Below are positions 34,255 through 44,143 of a stretch of DNA of 64,000 nt, in pieces (the first letter of the stretch is position 1; every line of letters starts with the position of its first letter). The notes below the pieces were generated by a model. The model was not told the DNA's origin and ran no database searches. It saw nothing but the letters and a program-made list of their open reading frames with translations. The position numbers and the translations under genes were made by a program. The stretch lies in contig NZ_CP072852.1 of NCBI RefSeq assembly GCF_017948265.1, positions 4,154,001 through 4,218,000 of the forward strand. The letters are read 5' to 3'. The stretch is from Rhodoferax sp. PAMC 29310 (GTDB lineage: Bacteria; Pseudomonadota; Gammaproteobacteria; Burkholderiales; Burkholderiaceae_C).

Positions 34255-37122
34255 ATGAACGCCCCCGCCCAACCCGTTGAAGTCACCATTGAAACCTTGG
34301 ACTTCACCCTGAACCAACAAGCGGTGACCGCTTTTTCGGGTGAGAGCATTCTGAACGCTGCCAAACGCCATGGCGTCGACATTCCCCACCTGTGCCACAA
34401 AGAAGGTCTGCGCGCCGATGGAAATTGCCGGGCTTGCGTGGTGGAAATTCAGGGCGAGCGAACCCTGGCCCCCAGCTGTTGCCGCAACGTCACCGCCGGC
34501 ATGGACGTGCAGACCAACAGCGCACGTGCTGTCAAAAGCCAGCAGATGGTGGTGGAGATGCTGCTGTCCGACATGCCCGATGTGGGCTACAAATGGCGCG
34601 AACAAGACGAGTCGCAACAACACGGTGAACTCAGCGTGTGGGCCGACCGATTGGCCGTGTCCGTGCGCCCCGCGCTCAAAGCCCTGCGCCGCGAGCAACC
34701 CAAGGCCGACATCTCGCACCCCGCCATGGCGGTCAATCTGGACGCGTGTATTCAGTGCAACCGTTGCGTGCGCGCTTGCCGGGAAGAGCAGGTCAACGAC
34801 GTCATTGGCTACGCCTTGCGTGGTGCGCAGAGTGAAATTGTGTTCGACCTGAATGACCCCATGGGCGACAGCACCTGTGTGGCCTGCGGCGAGTGTGTGC
34901 AGGCCTGTCCTACCGGCGCGCTCATGCCGAAAACGCAGATCGGTTCGCAAGTGGTGGACAAAAAGGTGGACTCGGTCTGCCCGTTTTGCGGCGTCGGATG
35001 CTTGCTGACCTACAACGTCAAAAACAACCAAATCGTTAGTGTGGACGGGCGCGACGGCCCGGCCAACCACAACCGCCTGTGTGTCAAAGGGCGATTTGGT
35101 TTTGACTACGCTCACAGCCCCCAGCGCTTGACGATGCCGTTGATCCGCAAAGCCGGTGTGCGCAAAGACCCGCAAGCTCTGAACGCCCTGAACCGCCATT
35201 CGGCCGATTGGTCCGCTGTGTTTCGTGAAGCCTCTTGGGAAGAGGCGCTGGCGCTGACCGCTGGCGCGCTGACTGGTTTACGGGACACGCACGGCAAGAA
35301 GTCGCTGGCTGGTTTTGGCTCTGCCAAGGGCAGCAACGAAGAAGCCTATCTGTTCCAGAAACTGGTGCGCACCGGCTTTGGCAGCAACAACGTGGACCAC
35401 TGCACACGCCTGTGTCACGCCTCCAGCGTGGCTGCGCTCCTCGAAGGCGTTGGCTCTGGCGCCGTGAGCAACCAAGTTAATGATGTAGCGCACTCCGACC
35501 TGATCTTTGTGATTGGCTCCAACCCCACCGCCAACCACCCCGTGGCGGCCACCTGGATGAAGAACGCCGCCAAGACCGGCGCCAAGATTGTGCTGGCCGA
35601 CCCCCGGGTGACTGATATTGGTCGGTACGCCTGGCGCACGCTGCAATTCAAGGCCGACACCGATGTCGCCATGCTCAACGCACTGATTCACGCCGTGATT
35701 GAAGAAGGCTTGACGGACGAGGCCTTTATTCGCGACCGGGCCAGCAACTTTGAGGCTTTGAAAGAAAACGTCAAAGGCTACAGTCCCGAAGCCATGGCGC
35801 CCATTTGTGGCATTCCCGCACAAACACTGCGCGAAGTGGCGCGCGCTTTTGCCAAGGCCAAAGGCGCCATGATTTTGTGGGGCATGGGCGTAAGCCAGCA
35901 CGTGCATGGCACAGACAACGCCCGCTGCCTGATTGCCTTGTCGGCCGTCACCGGCCAAATTGGCAAGCCCGGCTCGGGGTTGCACCCCTTGCGTGGCCAA
36001 AACAATGTGCAGGGCGCCAGCGACGCGGGCCTCATTCCCATGATGTTCCCCAACTACCAGCGTGTGACTGATAAAGCCGCACATGGCTGGTTTGAGCAGT
36101 TCTGGGGCATGCCGCTGGATGACCAGCCCGGCTATACCGTGGTGGAGATCATGCACAAGGCCTTGGCGCCGGACAGCGACCCCCACAAGATACGCGGCAT
36201 GTACATCATGGGCGAGAACCCCGCCATGAGCGACCCCGACCTGAACCACGCCCGCCACGCCCTGGCCTCGCTGGAGCATTTGGTGGTGCAAGACATCTTC
36301 ATGACCGAGACCGCCTGGCTGGCCGATGTGGTGCTGCCCGCCACCGCCTGGCCCGAGAAAACCGGCACCGTCAGCAACACCGACCGCATGGTGCAACTGG
36401 GCAGGCAAGCCATTGACCCGCCGGGCGAGGCCCAACCTGACTTGTGGATCATTCAACAAATTGCGCAGCGCATGGGTTTGAACTGGCAGTACGCCGGGGC
36501 TCACAGCGGGGTGGCTGCCGTGTTTGAAGAAATGCGGCAAGCCATGCACACGGCGATTGCCGGTATCACCTGGGAGCGACTGGAGCGCGAGTCCAGCGTG
36601 ACCTACCCGTGCCTGAGCGAGGACGATGCCGGGGAACCCACGGTGTTTTTGAAGCGCTTTGACACGCCAGACGGGCGCCTCAACCTGGTGCCGGCTGACC
36701 TCATTCCAGCCAACGAGCGTCCGGATGCTGACTTTCCCTTTGTGCTGATCACTGGGCGCCAGTTGGAGCACTGGCACACCGGCAGCATGACGCGACGCGC
36801 CAGTGTGCTGGATGCGCTGGAGCCACTGGCTACCGCTTCTCTGTGCGGCGACGACATGCTGGCGCTGGGTTTGCAAGCCGGCGATGTCATCACCGTGCAG
36901 TCGCGCCGAGGCCAGGTGGCGATTCACGTCCGCCGCGATGACGGCACGCCCCGTGGCGCAATCTTCATCCCGTTTGCGTACTACGAGGCTGCCGCCAATC
37001 TGATGACGAATGCGGCCCTGGACCCGTTTGGCAAGATTCCGGAATTCAAGTACTGCGCCGTGGCGATTCTGCGCGGGGGCGAGGTCGCGGCCGCACAGGG
37101 TTACGGTGCTGAGCCTCGTTAG
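34255..37122 (+). CDS. fdsA: NAD-dependent formate dehydrogenase, catalytic alpha subunit
   Basis: Oxidises formate to CO2 at a bis-MGD molybdenum centre. 955 residues: N-terminal [2Fe-2S] domain (C47, C58, C61, C75), His-Cys region, two [4Fe-4S] ferredoxin-type clusters (C165/168/171/175 and C208/211/214/218), then the molybdopterin domain with a further [4Fe-4S] (C242/245/249/276). C383 in VDHCTRLCH is the likely Mo ligand: cysteine, not selenocysteine. The C-terminal MopB domain has ITGRQLEHWHTGSMTRR. The ATG follows the fdsGB stop without a gap. No fdsC (FdhD-type chaperone) or fdsD follows. Confidence 0.95.
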   Translation: MNAPAQPVEVTIETLDFTLNQQAVTAFSGESILNAAKRHGVDIPHLCHKEGLRADGNCRACVVEIQGERTLAPSCCRNVTAGMDVQTNSARAVKSQQMVVEMLLSDMPDVGYKWREQDESQQHGELSVWADRLAVSVRPALKALRREQPKADISHPAMAVNLDACIQCNRCVRACREEQVNDVIGYALRGAQSEIVFDLNDPMGDSTCVACGECVQACPTGALMPKTQIGSQVVDKKVDSVCPFCGVGCLLTYNVKNNQIVSVDGRDGPANHNRLCVKGRFGFDYAHSPQRLTMPLIRKAGVRKDPQALNALNRHSADWSAVFREASWEEALALTAGALTGLRDTHGKKSLAGFGSAKGSNEEAYLFQKLVRTGFGSNNVDHCTRLCHASSVAALLEGVGSGAVSNQVNDVAHSDLIFVIGSNPTANHPVAATWMKNAAKTGAKIVLADPRVTDIGRYAWRTLQFKADTDVAMLNALIHAVIEEGLTDEAFIRDRASNFEALKENVKGYSPEAMAPICGIPAQTLREVARAFAKAKGAMILWGMGVSQHVHGTDNARCLIALSAVTGQIGKPGSGLHPLRGQNNVQGASDAGLIPMMFPNYQRVTDKAAHGWFEQFWGMPLDDQPGYTVVEIMHKALAPDSDPHKIRGMYIMGENPAMSDPDLNHARHALASLEHLVVQDIFMTETAWLADVVLPATAWPEKTGTVSNTDRMVQLGRQAIDPPGEAQPDLWIIQQIAQRMGLNWQYAGAHSGVAAVFEEMRQAMHTAIAGITWERLERESSVTYPCLSEDDAGEPTVFLKRFDTPDGRLNLVPADLIPANERPDADFPFVLITGRQLEHWHTGSMTRRASVLDALEPLATASLCGDDMLALGLQAGDVITVQSRRGQVAIHVRRDDGTPRGAIFIPFAYYEAAANLMTNAALDPFGKIPEFKYCAVAILRGGEVAAAQGYGAEPR

Positions 37123-37290
37123 GGCAGGGCAAAACGGCTCAGTTTTTCATCATTAATGACCGGCTAGTCAGAAGTATTTCAAGAATATTGCAATATTTTT
37201 TGAAATAGGCCTAAATAACCCCTCATTTCTGCCGTTAAGAAAGATACGAATGGAGGAAAAGCCCAGACCAACTCTGTAGCTGTACACAAG
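37123..37290. other. Intergenic region after fdsA
   Basis: No gene. Holds a strong palindrome at 37175-37207. The expected fdsC and fdsD are not here. Confidence 0.6.
37175..37207. repeat. AT-rich palindrome downstream of fdsA
   Basis: Outer arms TATTTC and GAAATA enclose AAG/TTTT and the perfect 14-bp palindrome AATATT-GC-AATATT. It could be an RNA hairpin ending the fds transcript or a protein-binding site before the next gene; no T tract follows. Confidence 0.5.
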
Positions 37291-37797
37291 ATGCAAATAC
37301 CACCCCTAGACCGATCCCCGAATTTGCGGCCCGTTGCCGCCGAGTTGGCGTCTATGGCTGTGGCGCAAGTGATACCCGTGGCTCCGGTCAATCCCTCGTC
37401 AAATGCTGTCTCACCGACAGAATCTTCTCCCAGTGTGATCAACATGGTGGGGCGGGGTAGCAATACAACGCCAACACAAAAGGGGGAGGGGGTCTATGCC
37501 AGCGTCTCTGACCCGGCTCGGCGGGGTTCTGAGGCCGCGACAAGTCCGAAGGATTGGACAATCCAGAGGCCAGCGCCTGAAAAGGTGGAGGATCCTCCAC
37601 CTCCGCCCATGTCCAAAGTCCTGATGGACCACATCAAATTGCTCTGGACGGCCAGCGCCAGCGCGGTACAGGTCCAGCAAGATGTCAAAAATCATGTGGA
37701 CCCGCTGAAGGAGAACTTGATGGGTGCGCAAGGCACGCTCGCGGCCGAAGCCCTCACTTACTCGCCCAGCAAAATCAACAAAACCGAAAATATCTAA
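37291..37797 (+). CDS. Hypothetical protein, proline- and serine-rich N-terminal half
   Basis: 168 residues, not recognised. The first 110 residues are low in structure, rich in P, S, A and V with PPPPP near residue 104-108. Residues about 110-150 form a likely helix (MSKVLMDHIKLLWTASASAV). No signal peptide or membrane helix. There is no clear ribosome site, and the start at 37291 is the first ATG. It ends 46 bp before queC on the same strand, but nothing links it to queuosine synthesis. Confidence 0.5.
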   Translation: MQIPPLDRSPNLRPVAAELASMAVAQVIPVAPVNPSSNAVSPTESSPSVINMVGRGSNTTPTQKGEGVYASVSDPARRGSEAATSPKDWTIQRPAPEKVEDPPPPPMSKVLMDHIKLLWTASASAVQVQQDVKNHVDPLKENLMGAQGTLAAEALTYSPSKINKTENI

Positions 37798-37843
37798 TTT
37801 GGTATTGGCAAGAAGCAGGCTCGGCATCCTCTAACATTGAGGG

Positions 37844-38566
37844 ATGCACACGACAGCACTCGTTCTTTTCTCCGGTGGACAGGACTCCACCACTTGCCTG
37901 GCCCAGGCGCTTTCCAAATACGACCGGGTCGAAACCATTGCGTTCGACTACCGCCAGCGCCATCACGTTGAGCTGGAAGCCCGTCTCAATGTGTTGAGCG
38001 AGATTCGCCGTCAATTTCCCCAATGGGGGTCCAAACTGGGCGATGACCATTTGCTCGATTTGGCCGTTTTGGGTGAGGTGAGTGATACCTCACTCACGCG
38101 CGACACTGCGTTCAAGATGGAGCAAAGCGGCCTGCCCAACACCTTTGTACCCGGTCGCAACCTGCTGTTTCTGACACTTGCCGCCGCAGTGGCCTACCGC
38201 CGTGACTTGCAGGTGATCGTCACCGGCGTCTGTGAGACCGACTTCTCTGGTTACCCGGACTGCCGGGACGACACCATGAAAGCCATGCAACTGGCCCTGT
38301 CTTTGGGCATGGACAAACGCTACCTGATTGACACACCGCTGATGTGGATCGACAAGGCCGCCACTTGGACCATGGCGTTTGAGCTGGGTGAAAAATCAGG
38401 CGTGCCCGGCGGCGGCCAAACCCTGGTGGACCTGATCGTGGAACACACCCACACCTGCTATCTGGGCGACCGCGAGCACCGCCATGCCTGGGGTTACGGC
38501 TGCGGCACCTGTCCGGCCTGCGAGCTGCGCGCCCGCGGTTACGAGCGCTTCTCGTCCAGTTTGTAG
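37844..38566 (+). CDS. queC: 7-Cyano-7-deazaguanine synthase
   Basis: Makes preQ0 from 7-carboxy-7-deazaguanine with ATP and ammonia, in queuosine synthesis. 240 residues. The N-terminal PP-loop is [18 protein letters not shown] (SGGxDS). [20 protein letters not shown] is a family motif. The C-terminal zinc site uses cysteines in THTCYLG and [11 protein letters not shown]. Its 3' end overlaps the convergent ABC exporter gene by 28 bp. Confidence 0.95.
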   Translation: MHTTALVLFSGGQDSTTCLAQALSKYDRVETIAFDYRQRHHVELEARLNVLSEIRRQFPQWGSKLGDDHLLDLAVLGEVSDTSLTRDTAFKMEQSGLPNTFVPGRNLLFLTLAAAVAYRRDLQVIVTGVCETDFSGYPDCRDDTMKAMQLALSLGMDKRYLIDTPLMWIDKAATWTMAFELGEKSGVPGGGQTLVDLIVEHTHTCYLGDREHRHAWGYGCGTCPACELRARGYERFSSSL

Positions 38567-40311
38567 AGTGAGGGAGCGCCGTCGGCCTGCTTCTCCAGCG
38601 TCCAGCGCTGCTGGTGAAACACTGCGACGCTGGGGCGGTGTGCTATTGAAATAATAGCACCTCCCGCTTGGTGGACAAGGGCTAGAAGCCTTTTATACAC
38701 AGAACTTTCCGTGGCTTCATCCAAGGCACTGGTGGCTTCGTCGGCAAAGACCCATTTGGGTTGTTTCAACAACACGCGGGCAATAGCCAGGCGCTGCTGC
38801 TCACCACCTGAGAGTTTTTGGCTCCAGGCATCGGCGTGGTCGAGTTGCTGGGTCAGGTCCGGTAGCATGGCGTCTTCCAAGGCCTGTTTCAGCTGCGCGT
38901 CGGTGTACTGCGACGGTGCTTGCGGGTAGGCCAGCGCTTCACGCAGCGGGCCATTGGGGAAATAGGGCCGCTGCGGAATGAACATGGTGTCGCGGGGGCT
39001 GGCGACTTGCCCGCTTGCAAACGGCCAGATGCCGGCCAGCGTGCGAAACAGCGTTGATTTTCCGCTGCCGGATGGCCCTTGCAGCAACACGCTGTCGCCA
39101 GCCTGCGCGTGCAACTGGGCGCCGGCCAACAACACGACTCCGTTGGGCAGGGCCACGGTCAGGTCACGGGCGTCAAGCGCTTCTGAATCGATAGCGGCTT
39201 GCGTATGATCCACAAGGGCCAGCGCCCTGAATGATGCTTCAAAACTGGTGAGTCGGTCTGTTGTCGCACGCCAGCTGGCCAAGCTGCTGTAACTGTCCAC
39301 AAACCAACTCAACGACCCTTGTACCTGCCCGAAGGCGCTGGAAATTTGCATCAACTCACCCAGCTGAATGGCCCCACTGAAAAAACGAGGCGCTGCCACC
39401 ACAAACGGAAAAACGACGGCGGCCTGGCCGAAAAAGCTGGTGAACCAGATCAAGTTTTTTTGCGCCTTGATCAGGCGCAGGTAATTGCCCAGCACCCGGT
39501 CTAGGCGGGTGTCGAGTTGCACACGTTCTACCTGCTCGCCCCGGTCCAGCGCGATGGATTCACTGTATTCCCGCACCCGCACCATGTGGTGACGAAAATC
39601 AGCTTCCACGCGTTGTTGATCAAAATTGAGCTTGATCTGAGGACGTCCAATATAGTGGGTCAGCACGCTGCCGACAGCGCAGTACAACACGGCCATCCAG
39701 ACCATGAAGCCGGGAATGTGAACCGCAGTGCCCCCGACGGTGAAAGAAAATTCGCCAGAGAGGCCCCACAAAATGCCAATAAAGCTGAGCAGGGTGACCA
39801 CCGAGTTGAGCAAACCCATGCTCAGGGAGACGGTATAGGTCGTGAATAGATTGATGTCTTCCTGAATTCGCTGGTCCGGGTTGTCCGGGTTGCTGGTGTC
39901 GGCATTGGGCCGGGACGTGAAGCGCGCCAGTTCCAGCTTGTAAAACGCCTGACCCGCGAGCCACCGCTGCAGGTAATGCGTCGTCATCCAGCCGCGCCAA
40001 CGCATTTCTAGCAGTTGCGTCAGGTAAAACTTGTACACCGCAATGATGATGAAGGCGAAGGCCAGGTAGGTGAAGCGCCCCAACTGCGTCCAAAACACCG
40101 GCTCCTGCTTGTTCTGCAAGGCATCGTAGAACAGTCGGTTCCAGTCGTTGAACAAAACCGCCATGTAAACCAGCCCCAGGTTCAAAGCCACGATGGCCAG
40201 CAACAAGCCGCGTGCCTTCCATTTTTGGTCTGACTGAAAGTACGGCTTCGTGAGCGCCCAAGCTTGAGTGGCAAAAGTCTTGAACGCCGTGAGTTTTTGA
40301 ATCAGATTCAT
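38539..40311 (-). CDS. ABC transporter, fused permease and ATPase (YddA/SbmA-type)
   Basis: 590-residue inner-membrane protein. The N-terminal transmembrane domain (about 30-330) has the SbmA/BacA-like sequence [20 protein letters not shown] and [13 protein letters not shown]. The C-terminal ATPase has Walker [10 protein letters not shown], signature [16 protein letters not shown], Walker [14 protein letters not shown] and switch His in ISIAHRPSV. The transported substrate is unknown. Residues about 541-557, including part of the H-loop, are encoded by a copy of the interspersed repeat (R3) without visible loss of motifs. Confidence 0.9.
   Translation of the reverse strand: MNLIQKLTAFKTFATQAWALTKPYFQSDQKWKARGLLLAIVALNLGLVYMAVLFNDWNRLFYDALQNKQEPVFWTQLGRFTYLAFAFIIIAVYKFYLTQLLEMRWRGWMTTHYLQRWLAGQAFYKLELARFTSRPNADTSNPDNPDQRIQEDINLFTTYTVSLSMGLLNSVVTLLSFIGILWGLSGEFSFTVGGTAVHIPGFMVWMAVLYCAVGSVLTHYIGRPQIKLNFDQQRVEADFRHHMVRVREYSESIALDRGEQVERVQLDTRLDRVLGNYLRLIKAQKNLIWFTSFFGQAAVVFPFVVAAPRFFSGAIQLGELMQISSAFGQVQGSLSWFVDSYSSLASWRATTDRLTSFEASFRALALVDHTQAAIDSEALDARDLTVALPNGVVLLAGAQLHAQAGDSVLLQGPSGSGKSTLFRTLAGIWPFASGQVASPRDTMFIPQRPYFPNGPLREALAYPQAPSQYTDAQLKQALEDAMLPDLTQQLDHADAWSQKLSGGEQQRLAIARVLLKQPKWVFADEATSALDEATESSVYKRLLALVHQAGGAIISIAHRPSVAVFHQQRWTLEKQADGAPSLYKLDEKRS
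38641..38690 (-). repeat. Short interspersed repeat, copy R3 (inside the ABC exporter gene)
   Basis: On the reverse strand: GGCTTCTAGCCCTTGTC, spacer with AAGCG, then GCTATTATTTCAATAGC. It closely matches R7 at 58083 in block order and spacing. It is read as coding sequence in the ABC gene. Confidence 0.65.
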
Positions 40312-40407
40312 GGGGGGTGGACGTCAGTTCATGGCGCTTTGGGCGCGAAAAAAAAGGGATTCAAACGGGCGTGCCAACGGGGCGGTAGGCAAGGTAGCGC
40401 GGTCGCC

Positions 40408-41304
40408 TTAACTGTTGGAGACGCCACTGGCCACATGGCCCGAGGGCACGTGGCGGGCGGCGGATTCGATGTGGCCGGTCTGGTCATCAAAGAAGAAGTC
40501 GGGCTCAAACTCCCGTAAAAACTCGCCCTTGGGCAGTCCGCCCAGAAACATGGCTTCGTCCACCTCAATGTTCCAGGCCATCAGCGTGCGAATGGCGCGC
40601 TCATGCGCCGGGGCGCTGCGGGCCGTGACCAGCGCGGTACGAACCCGCATTTGAGGCGTACCGGCGTTTTGCAGCCGTTGCAAGGCCATCAGCAGCGGTC
40701 TGAACGGGCCGTCTGGCAAGGGCAGGCCGGCTTTGTCAATTTCGTGCTGCTGAAACGCGCTCAAGCCGTGCGACTGGTAAATGCGCTCGGCCTCGTCGCT
40801 GAACAACACCGCGTCACCGTCAAAGGCAATGCGCACTTCCAGCGGGTGGGCTTCGCTGGCGTGGGCCGAGTGCGGGTAGACCTGCGCGGCCGGCACACCT
40901 GCGTCCAGCGCAGCGCGCACATCGCTCAAATGGGTGCTGAGAAACAGGTTCGCGTGAAGGGGTTTGAGGTAGCGCCACGGCGGCTGGCCGCGGGTGAAGC
41001 TGCCGCGTTCAATCGGCAACCCATAGTGCTTGGCCGAGCGAAACACCCGCATGCCCGACACCGGGTCGTTGCGCGACAAAATCACCACGTCCACCAGCTT
41101 AGCCTCCGGCGAATTGAAGGCCAGCAGCTTCTTCACCAGTGAAAACGCCACGCCGGGCTGCGCCGGCACATCGAGTCGCTCCAGTTGCAGCTTCATATAG
41201 GCGCGGTCATCGCTGTGCTCAAACACCTGGTTTTCCTGCTCAAAGTCGAACAGGGCGCGGCTTGAAATCGCCACCACCAGCTTGCCGTCCAGCGTGGCAC
41301 TCAT
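40408..41304 (-). CDS. 5'-Nucleotidase (cytosolic NT5C1-like)
   Basis: 298 residues. LVVAISSRALFDFEQENQVF at the start and VVILSRNDPVSGMRVFRSAK near residue 75-95 are typical of the PF06189 5'-nucleotidase family, which dephosphorylates nucleoside monophosphates. IAFDGDAVLFSDEAERIYQ (about 158-176) supplies acidic metal-binding residues, and DFFFDDQTGH near the end supplies more. Its ATG overlaps the ilvA stop by four bases, so the two are probably translated together. Confidence 0.85.
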   Translation of the reverse strand: MSATLDGKLVVAISSRALFDFEQENQVFEHSDDRAYMKLQLERLDVPAQPGVAFSLVKKLLAFNSPEAKLVDVVILSRNDPVSGMRVFRSAKHYGLPIERGSFTRGQPPWRYLKPLHANLFLSTHLSDVRAALDAGVPAAQVYPHSAHASEAHPLEVRIAFDGDAVLFSDEAERIYQSHGLSAFQQHEIDKAGLPLPDGPFRPLLMALQRLQNAGTPQMRVRTALVTARSAPAHERAIRTLMAWNIEVDEAMFLGGLPKGEFLREFEPDFFFDDQTGHIESAARHVPSGHVASGVSNS

Positions 41305-42860
41305 GATTGCAGAAACATCCGGTAGACCGGATTGTTGGTTTCTTCCACATAGGGGTAGCCCAGCGTTTCCAGAAATTCAGAGAACGCAGCATCATCGGCG
41401 CCTGGCACTTGCACGCCGACCAGAATGCGGCCGTAGTCAGCGCCCTGATTGCGGTAGTGAAACAGGCTGATGTTCCAGCCCGGGCGCATCAGGTTCAAAA
41501 ACTTCAGCAGCGCACCGGGCCGCTCGGGAAACACAAAGCTGAGCAGGCGCTCATCCTGCGCCAAGCGCGAATGGCCGCCCACCATGTGCCGAATATGCTC
41601 TTTGGCGAGGTCGTCGTGGGTGAGGTCCAGCGCCTCAAATCGGTGTTGGGTGAAGTTGGCCGCAATCTGGGCCGACTCCCCCTTGCCCTGCGTCGTCAGC
41701 CCCACAAAAACATGAGCCTTGGCTGAGTCGCTGATGCGGTAATTGAACTCGGTCACGTTGCGTGGGCCGCCAGGCAGCTCGCCAATCAACTCGCAAAAGC
41801 GCTTGAAACTGCCGCGTTCCTCGGGAATCGTCACGGCCAGCAAAGCCTCGCGCTCTTCGCCCACTTCGGCCCGCTCGGCCACAAAGCGCAGGCGGTCAAA
41901 GTTCATATTGGCGCCGCACAAAATGGCAGCGTAGGTTTCGCCCTTGGTTTTGTTCTTGTCCACATACTGTTTGATGGCGGCCACGGCCAGCGCGCCGGCC
42001 GGTTCCACAATGCTGCGGGTGTCCACAAACACGTCTTTGATGGCGGCGCACACGGCGTCCGTGTCCACAATGATGAAGTCGTCCACCAAGCCGCTGGCGA
42101 CTCGAAAAGTCTCTTCTCCCACTAGTTTCACCGCCGTGCCGTCTGAGAACAGGCCCACATCGGGCAGCGTGATTCGCTCTCTGGCCTTGACCGATTGCGC
42201 CATGGCGTCGGAGTCGTTCATCTGCACGCCAATCACTTTGATTTCCGGGCGAACGGCCTTAATGTAGTTCGCCACACCGGAAATCAGGCCGCCACCGCCA
42301 ATGGCTACAAACACGGCGTCCAGCCGATTGGTGCCGTGGCTTTGGAGTTGGCGCAGCATCTCCATGGCCACGGTTCCCTGTCCTGCAATCACGTCCGGGT
42401 CGTCAAACGGATGCACAAAAGTCAGGCCCTGCTCGGCCTGCAGCTCCAAGGCGTGGGTGTAGGCGTCAGAGTAGCTTTCGCCAAACAACACCACCTCGCC
42501 AGCAAAGCCGCGCACCGCGTCAATTTTGACCTGAGGGGTAGTGGTTGGCATCACGATCACGGCCCGGGTGCCCATCTTTTTCGCACTCAGGGCGACCCCT
42601 TGGGCGTGGTTGCCCGCCGAGGCGCAAATCACGCCCTTGCCCAGCTGCGCCGCACTCAGGTGCGCCATCTTGTTATAGGCACCACGCAGCTTGAAGCTGC
42701 GCACCGGTTGCTGGTCTTCGCGCTTGAGCAGCACGGTGTTGTTCAGGCGCTGGCTTAAGGTGTGTGCAATTTGCAAATCCGTCTCGCGTGCCACGTCATA
42801 AACGCGGGCAGTCAGGATCTTTTTAAGGTAGTCAGCGGGGCTGAGTGGGGGCTTCGTCAT
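41301..42860 (-). CDS. ilvA: Threonine ammonia-lyase, biosynthetic
   Basis: PLP enzyme converting threonine to 2-oxobutyrate, first step of isoleucine synthesis. 519 residues. REDQQPVRSFKLRGAYNKM (about 48-66) carries the PLP lysine in SFKLRGA. GGGGLISG binds the phosphate of PLP. The C-terminal half contains two ACT-like regulatory domains (about 340-515), as in the isoleucine-inhibited biosynthetic form. The start at 42860 is chosen because MTKPPLSPADYLKKIL is the family N terminus. Confidence 0.95.
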   Translation of the reverse strand: MTKPPLSPADYLKKILTARVYDVARETDLQIAHTLSQRLNNTVLLKREDQQPVRSFKLRGAYNKMAHLSAAQLGKGVICASAGNHAQGVALSAKKMGTRAVIVMPTTTPQVKIDAVRGFAGEVVLFGESYSDAYTHALELQAEQGLTFVHPFDDPDVIAGQGTVAMEMLRQLQSHGTNRLDAVFVAIGGGGLISGVANYIKAVRPEIKVIGVQMNDSDAMAQSVKARERITLPDVGLFSDGTAVKLVGEETFRVASGLVDDFIIVDTDAVCAAIKDVFVDTRSIVEPAGALAVAAIKQYVDKNKTKGETYAAILCGANMNFDRLRFVAERAEVGEEREALLAVTIPEERGSFKRFCELIGELPGGPRNVTEFNYRISDSAKAHVFVGLTTQGKGESAQIAANFTQHRFEALDLTHDDLAKEHIRHMVGGHSRLAQDERLLSFVFPERPGALLKFLNLMRPGWNISLFHYRNQGADYGRILVGVQVPGADDAAFSEFLETLGYPYVEETNNPVYRMFLQS

Positions 42861-42928
42861 GGTGCCGCAATGATAAGCGCCCCGCCACGGCGACAATGGA
42901 GGCTTTTTAGAGAGAAGAGGGGAACAAC

Positions 42929-43378
42929 ATGGAATGCACAGTCACTTGGACCGGCGCCCTGGCGACCCGTTCAGGCATGGGTTTTGTCGCTGAAACTGGC
43001 AGTGGCCACACCTTGGTGATGGACGGCGCTCCCGACGCGGCGAAGCCAGAAAACGGCGGCCAAAACCTCGCTCCCCGCCCCTTAGAGACCATGCTGGCGG
43101 GAACCGGCGGCTGCACAGCCTACGACGTGGTTTTAATTCTGAAGCGCGGTCGCCACGACGTGCAGGGTTGTACTGTCAAACTCACTGCGGAGCGGGCCGA
43201 GGTCGACCCCAAAGTGTTCACTCGGATCAATATGCATTTCACCGTTACGGGCAAAGGCATTCCTGAAGCGGTTGTGGAGCGCGCTATTGCCATGAGTCAT
43301 GAGAAGTATTGTTCGGCCAGCATCATGCTGGCCAAGACCGTTGAGATCACCACCAGCTTTGATTTGATCGCGGTCTAA
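42929..43378 (+). CDS. OsmC family protein (YhfA-like)
   Basis: 149 residues. The OsmC/Ohr fold is recognised from PLETMLAGTGGCTAYDVVLI and EKYCSASIMLAKTVEITTSF, which place the two conserved cysteines (about residues 62 and 128). Family members include peroxidases acting on organic hydroperoxides; the YhfA-type branch is not well characterised, so peroxidase activity is only inferred. GAGGGGAAC precedes the ATG. Confidence 0.88.
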   Translation: MECTVTWTGALATRSGMGFVAETGSGHTLVMDGAPDAAKPENGGQNLAPRPLETMLAGTGGCTAYDVVLILKRGRHDVQGCTVKLTAERAEVDPKVFTRINMHFTVTGKGIPEAVVERAIAMSHEKYCSASIMLAKTVEITTSFDLIAV

Positions 43379-43403
43379 GCCCGATTGACGGGCCCTTGTC
43401 GGC

Positions 43404-44060
43404 CTAGATACGGTGCGCCACCGTCGTCATGACCTTGGCGGCGGCGCGCATCAGACTTTTCACAGGGGTCGGAAGCTCTAAAGCGCCCGCGTTCTGGGCA
43501 TCTTGGGCATGGCGGGCTTCGTCCGCCATCATTTGCGCCACGATGGCCCGAGACGCATGGTCCTTCTCAGGCAATAAGGTCAGGTGGTTTTCCAGATGGG
43601 CCTCGACCTGGTTCTCCGTCTCCACTACAAAACCCAGACTCACCCGGTCCCCTAGTCGCCCAGCCAGCAAGCCCATGCCAAAGGCCCCCGCATACCACAG
43701 CGGATTCAGCAGGGAGGGGCGTTGCCCCAGTTCATCCAGTCGCTGCCGGGTCCAGGCCAGGTGGTCGGTTTCCTCAGCGCTGGCTTTGGAGAAGTGCTCG
43801 CGCAAGGATTCGTTTTGGGTCGCAAAGGCTTGCGCCGTGTACAGCGCTTGGGCGCACACCTCACCCACGTGATTCACACGCATCAAGGCGCCAGCCCGGG
43901 CCATTTCGGCTGCTGACAGCTCCGTGACCTCGCCGGGCAGGGTCGGGCAGGGTTGGGACGCTCTGGGCGGCACAAAAAGGGTTCGAAGCGCCGCGTCAAT
44001 CGTGGTGATCAGCGTATCGACAGGCGTCTGGTGAGTAGTAGGAGTGCTCATAAGCTGCAT
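43404..44060 (-). CDS. coq7: 2-Nonaprenyl-3-methyl-6-methoxy-1,4-benzoquinol hydroxylase
   Basis: Di-iron monooxygenase of ubiquinone synthesis. About 218 residues. The ligand motifs are in order: [15 protein letters not shown] (E), [15 protein letters not shown] (ExxH), [15 protein letters not shown] (E) and [11 protein letters not shown] (ExxH). [15 protein letters not shown] is typical of the bacterial Coq7 family. A second ATG at 44051 is an equally possible start. No other ubiquinone gene is adjacent. Confidence 0.93.
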   Translation of the reverse strand: MQLMSTPTTHQTPVDTLITTIDAALRTLFVPPRASQPCPTLPGEVTELSAAEMARAGALMRVNHVGEVCAQALYTAQAFATQNESLREHFSKASAEETDHLAWTRQRLDELGQRPSLLNPLWYAGAFGMGLLAGRLGDRVSLGFVVETENQVEAHLENHLTLLPEKDHASRAIVAQMMADEARHAQDAQNAGALELPTPVKSLMRAAAKVMTTVAHRI

Positions 44061-44096
44061 TATTGCCTTGTCATCTGAATTGGGTGCACCAACGAA

Positions 44097-44118
44097 AAGA
44101 GCCCCTTGCGGGGCTCTT
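44097..44118 (-). terminator. Terminator of the first porin gene
   Basis: Stem AAGAGCCCC / GGGGCTCTT (9 bp, 4-base loop), followed on the reverse strand by TTTTCG. Lies 26 bp past the porin stop codon. Confidence 0.8.
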
Positions 44119-44143
44119 GTTTCAGATCAAATCCGGATGGATT

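Noticed and set aside
35278..36927. 549-codon open frame on the reverse strand opposite fdsA
   Set aside because: Antisense of a strongly conserved gene; no recognisable domain.
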